Assembly (NCBI GenBank): GCA_018396435.1 | Contig: JAGTRG010000009.1 | Location: 1-41,737, forward strand | Origin: Candidatus Bathyarchaeota archaeon | GTDB taxonomy: Archaea; Thermoproteota; Bathyarchaeia; Bathyarchaeales; DTEX01 | Direction of reading: 5' to 3' | DNA: 41,737 bases | Part shown: positions 38,077 to 41,737 of the stretch, in pieces | Position numbering within the stretch: position 1 is the stretch's first letter | Layout: every line of letters begins with the position of its first letter | Translations under genes and position numbers: made by a program | Notes under the pieces: model-generated | Told to the model about the DNA's origin: nothing | What the model saw: only the letters and a program-made list of their open reading frames with translations | Databases searched by the model: none

Positions 38077-38607
38077 CTATTTTACCTCTATTGTTCCTCT
38101 TACATTCAGTTCCTTCCCTTCCACTTCGAACGCCAGAGCGAATGAGTATAATCCTGGAGTGACTTCCACATTACTAGCCGTGGGATTCCTTTTCGCCTCC
38201 CATTCAAGATAGAAAACATAGTCTTGGGGCGGGTTCTCTCCAGCAGCTAGCGTTCTGTGAGGCAGCCAAATATATACATTGTAAACCTTTTCTCCATTGG
38301 AGTTTGCTACAGTAAATCTTGCTAGATTAACATTCCAAGCTTTGGGTCCTGTAAGGTTAACTCTCATCTGGAGCGTTTCCCCGGTTTTCACGCTCGAACT
38401 TGAGAGAACGACATCTACCCTCAAACCCTCCAAGCTACTTGCGAATCTCGGACCGTTTAATTCCGCTGAAACGACAGTAAAAGATTGGTTAAACCTTTTA
38501 AGACTCAGTGCATTGCCAACTCCTATAACTGAGAGTACGACGAGAACTGTAAACGAGACAACCTTTTTCATTTTAGTCTCCATTAGTAGTCCTCTAGAGT
38601 GGGTCAC
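38077..38607 (-). CDS. Exported Ig-like/beta-rich hypothetical protein
   Basis: Signal-like N-terminus KKVVSFTVLVVLSVIGVGNA; VLSSSSVKTGETLQMRVNLTGPKAWNV beta-sandwich-like pattern. Confidence 0.55.
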   Translation of the reverse strand: MTHSRGLLMETKMKKVVSFTVLVVLSVIGVGNALSLKRFNQSFTVVSAELNGPRFASSLEGLRVDVVLSSSSVKTGETLQMRVNLTGPKAWNVNLARFTVANSNGEKVYNVYIWLPHRTLAAGENPPQDYVFYLEWEAKRNPTASNVEVTPGLYSFALAFEVEGKELNVRGTIEVK

Positions 38608-38989
38608 CTTAATTATGTTGATATTTTGTATCCCCCAACTTAATTAACAATTCAAACTTACTTATATTTTTTTGTTCGTTCTCATATGATATATTTTTAA
38701 AGATCCACCTTTCACAGTAAACGATGAGACAGAGCTAACGCCCTAGATAAAGTCTACTCTTCCCCCTTCAAAGTTTGGGATTCAGCTACCTCTTGATTTT
38801 CTTGTGAAGAGTGAGTACGACCTTTTTCTGTCGCTTCTATTGCCAAAAGCCCTTCATAACATTGAGAAGTTGTCTGTCAGCAACTTCCTTTTTCGTATCC
38901 ATGCTATTTTCGCCCGGGATTCTCACGGTTCACGACGCCTAATGTTTTATAAATGAATGCCATAACGTCAGATAGCTCTAATATTTTCG

Positions 38990-39651
38990 TTGTTCGTTTT
39001 GCTCCGGAATCCCGCGGCCGCAGGCGATGAAGTCGTCGAAAACGTTTTGTTTCATCTCTCTCATGACTTTTCTATGCCATTCTTCGCCATATTCTTTACC
39101 ACCTCTAAGGTTGGCAGCCACGAAGGTGCCGTCATCTTCCAAGAATTGTATGACAAGGCTAGAAAGTCGCCTTTCCCATATAACAGATCCCAGCTCTTAG
39201 GTTCTTTCAACTTTCCTAAGTAAATATCGCTCTTTGTCCAGCCGAGACTTACACAAAGCAGAACCTTGCCACCTAGTGAACCTCACAAAGAGAATTGAAA
39301 GTCACTACAGTTGATGTTTCCGAGAAAAAAACATCAATGGTTGATGTTTCATGATAAGAATGACTGCCACTGATCTCTGGAGTCGATCAGGTCGTTCATG
39401 GGCCCATCTGGGGTAATTATTCTTATCTTGAAGCTTCGGTCATCACGCAAAAGAATGAAATGCCCTTTACTGCTTGTTCTAACTAGAAGAACGTAGGGAA
39501 TCATGTAGTAATGTTCGATTCTTAGTCTAAGTTTCTTAGAGAGGTCTTTAAGCTGTTTCCTTGCGGCTTTATTTCTTTCTGAAACCCAATTTTTCAACTT
39601 TGGATGTTGAAGGTTCTTCATCCACAAATAATAATCTGCCATATTAATCAT
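38990..39651 (-). pseudogene. Decayed S9 prolyl oligopeptidase: N-terminal piece (39349-39651) and catalytic-domain piece (about 38990-39223)
   Basis: 39349-39651 encodes YYLWMKNLQHPKLKNWVSERNKAARKQLKDLSKKLRLRIEHYYMIPYVLLVRTSSKGHFILLRDD (POP N-terminus-like); minus strand of 38990-39223 reads LLYGKGDFLAL then, after a frameshift, FLEDDGTFVAANLRGGKEYGEEWHRKVMREMKQNVFDDFIA, a prolyl oligopeptidase hallmark. The propeller and the Ser/Asp/His triad region are missing. Confidence 0.75.
39311..39350. repeat. TTGATGTTTC direct repeat (30-bp period) with intervening inverted copy AAACATCAA
   Basis: TTGATGTTTC at 39311-39320 and 39341-39350; AAACATCAA at 39329-39337. Confidence 0.8.
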
Positions 39652-40033
39652 CGATGCGTCTCTGCTGAATGTTTAACCATTATTCTTCGCTTGCTATTTT
39701 GTAAATTTTGTTTTACTGTAAATTAATATTTTTCTTGTTTAAGTTTTTGTTAGTAGTGATTGCTGAATGGAGCGAATTATAATAATCGGCTTGTTAGAGA
39801 GGTTAACAGTATACCTGACACTAGGCCTCCCAAGTTCTTTCTTCTCAAGGAAAAATTCCATTCAACAATAAAGGAAAGAAAAATGGAATAAATATAATTC
39901 GCGCATAACGAAAGAAATTTAAATGATTGAATCTTAAAAAAGATTTGTAGGATGCTGTGCATCATGATTGTAGAATAGTAGCCCAGATGACCTATTTGCT
40001 CTTTATATAGCGTCCCTTTTTGGGTGATTTTTA

Positions 40034-41263
40034 ATGTTAAAGTATTTAAAGAAAGAGTTTAGCTTCGTGTCTGGAAACGTTTCTTTACTTGTGGTTGTTT
40101 GGGCAGTTACGGATTTCGCCCATCTCCTCCCTGGCACCTATTATTCGCTTTATGTTGAAGCTTTGGGCGCTTCACCTTTCTTAATCGGGGCAGTTTTGTC
40201 CGCATCATGGTTCACGATGGCTTTTCTACAACTTGTTGGTGGTTACTGGGCAGACAAGCGTGGTAGAAGAAGCCTTATTGTGAGTACATGTTTTTTGAGG
40301 GCAATTACATTTCTAATTTTTGCTGCAGCCCCAACATGGCACTATGTCCTTTTCGGCGAAATCTCGGTTGGCATATTGGCTATTTCTCAACCTGCATGGA
40401 TAGCGATCATTGCAGATTCATTACCTCCAGAGAAACGTGGTTTAGGCTATTCTCTTTCCATGCTTGCAGGCATCACTTCGATCTTTTCACCAGTTATCGC
40501 AGGAATATTATATTTAAAATATGGTCTGTTAAACGGCATGAGAACAGCTTACCTAATAGTTTCAGCATGCTGGCTTATTTGCGGATTAGTGCTTCTTAAT
40601 ATGAGAGAAACTTTAAGAGTTGAAGAGACCAGCGTTTCCTCAGAGGGATTATTTAGGGAGTGCCTTAGAGCCTTTAGGGAGTGCATAATTGTTTGGAGAT
40701 ACGTGCCGAAAACTATGCTACATCTTTTCCTTGTCTTTACACCCGTCACATTTTTTGTCCGAATGTGCATGCCTTATTACGTGCTTTATGCGAGAGAAGT
40801 TTTGAAAGTGAGCGAGACCCAATGGGCAATCTTACAGACTTTTTATTCCGCAATCTTTTATTGCCTATTACTTCCTATAGGCAAATTAGTAGACGCCTTC
40901 GGAAGGAAAAAACCTTTGATATTATCTTCTGCGTTCGGTGCTCTCGGAATGGCATTGTTTATACATGGCGACATGGTGGGATTATATATTTTCTTCGCAT
41001 TCTCAGCGATCTGTAACGTCTTGATCTTTACTGCGTATCCTTCCTTGCAGGCTGACTTAACCCCGAAAGAATATAGGGGAAAAGTGATGGGCTTTTCCAA
41101 TTTTACAGATTGTCTCCTGGGTTCCGGAGCGTTACTTTTAGGCGGTTTTCTATACGAGTCTATTTCTCCAGCATCCCCCTTCATTTCACTATTGATCGCA
41201 ATGATCCTTACGTTTGTGGCGACAGCCATTTTCATAAGAGAACCCGAAATAAAGGAAAAATAG
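40034..41263 (+). CDS. Major facilitator superfamily transporter
   Basis: About 12 TM helices; GGYWADKRGRRSLIV motif A and GKLVDAFGRKKPLILS repeat. Confidence 0.9.
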   Translation: MLKYLKKEFSFVSGNVSLLVVVWAVTDFAHLLPGTYYSLYVEALGASPFLIGAVLSASWFTMAFLQLVGGYWADKRGRRSLIVSTCFLRAITFLIFAAAPTWHYVLFGEISVGILAISQPAWIAIIADSLPPEKRGLGYSLSMLAGITSIFSPVIAGILYLKYGLLNGMRTAYLIVSACWLICGLVLLNMRETLRVEETSVSSEGLFRECLRAFRECIIVWRYVPKTMLHLFLVFTPVTFFVRMCMPYYVLYAREVLKVSETQWAILQTFYSAIFYCLLLPIGKLVDAFGRKKPLILSSAFGALGMALFIHGDMVGLYIFFAFSAICNVLIFTAYPSLQADLTPKEYRGKVMGFSNFTDCLLGSGALLLGGFLYESISPASPFISLLIAMILTFVATAIFIREPEIKEK

Positions 41264-41625
41264 GGTTTTTGGTTATGTTAAGGGGGATTTTGGAACATAA
41301 ATGTCTAAAGATGGGAACAAGAGTTACGTTTGCGAGAACAAAAGCTGCGCTGTAACAGAAGCCCCAGAAGCCCGCTTTAGCAAATCAGAGCCCTAGAAAT
41401 CCTAGTGGACGCTGTGAAGCATAGAAAAACTAGGGAGGGGGAACCCCTATGGGTCTCCGTCTCTCTCCATAAGCCGGCACAGAAGAAGACGAGCGGGCGC
41501 CATATATTCCTAGTCTTGTCAAGGAGGTACTGAGGCATGTCTGCGAGAAAGATAGGCCAATGTTTTTCCGAAAGCGTAAATATCTGAAAAGCATATAGAA
41601 ATAATATGAGGGTTAGCGGAAAAGT

Positions 41626-41737
41626 ATGAGAGTCATAGCCGATTTACATATCCATAGCAAGTACAGCAGGGCTACAAGCAGCAATATGGATACGCTTAAA
41701 ATTGCCCATTTCGCTGAGATTAAAGGGTTAAACCTTG
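41626..41737 (+). CDS. PHP-domain protein, endonuclease Q-like (truncated by window end)
   Basis: MRVIADLHIHSKYSRATSSNMDTLKIAHFAEIKGLNL: PHP HxH motif plus the YSRATS..MD pattern of EndoQ-type proteins. Confidence 0.65.
   Translation, partial: MRVIADLHIHSKYSRATSSNMDTLKIAHFAEIKGLNL

Noticed and set aside
38990-39223. 77-aa plus-strand ORF
   Set aside because: The opposite strand carries clear prolyl oligopeptidase sequence, so this is its antisense shadow.
39311-39350. Possible CRISPR-like repeats with 30-bp period
   Set aside because: Only two 10-bp direct copies plus one inverted copy, no spacers and no cas genes.

Overview
This 41.7 kb window looks like an archaeal chromosome segment. 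Supporting signs are eS26, a crenarchaeal-type PolB1, PurP, archaeal-style ThrS, a DUF373 protein and intron-bearing tRNA genes; a TACK-type lineage such as a Bathyarchaeia-like genome is likely, but I cannot confirm it. Most of the window is ordinary housekeeping and metabolism: mtnP, cis-prenyltransferase, YchF-family GTPase, two tandem PurP paralogs, an M20 peptidase, a dapL-like/dapF pair, Nfu, IlvE, ThrS, a PfkB kinase, a complete livFGMHK-type ABC transporter, eS26, a tpiA-DUF89-CDP-alcohol phosphatidyltransferase cluster, a NUDIX hydrolase, PolB, a DedA-like protein, GH36, a SAM methyltransferase, an AAC(3)-like acetyltransferase, an MFS transporter and a truncated PHP/EndoQ-like gene at the right edge. 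The most unusual element is at 284-503 (+): it reads as a tRNA-Tyr(GTA) gene interrupted by four putative introns, two of them in the T arm. Other leads are a decayed S9 prolyl oligopeptidase with a repeat cluster at its break, a perfect 11-bp-arm inverted repeat plus a half-site 30 bp away upstream of the GH36 gene, a duplicated 15-bp hairpin unit between convergent NUDIX and polB genes, an unannotated 35-aa membrane micro-ORF, a DUF89 gene next to a putative archaetidylinositol-phosphate synthase, PIP-like motifs at both ends of PolB, and a DUF4430/ECF-S pair. No CRISPR array, rRNA or intact transposon was seen.
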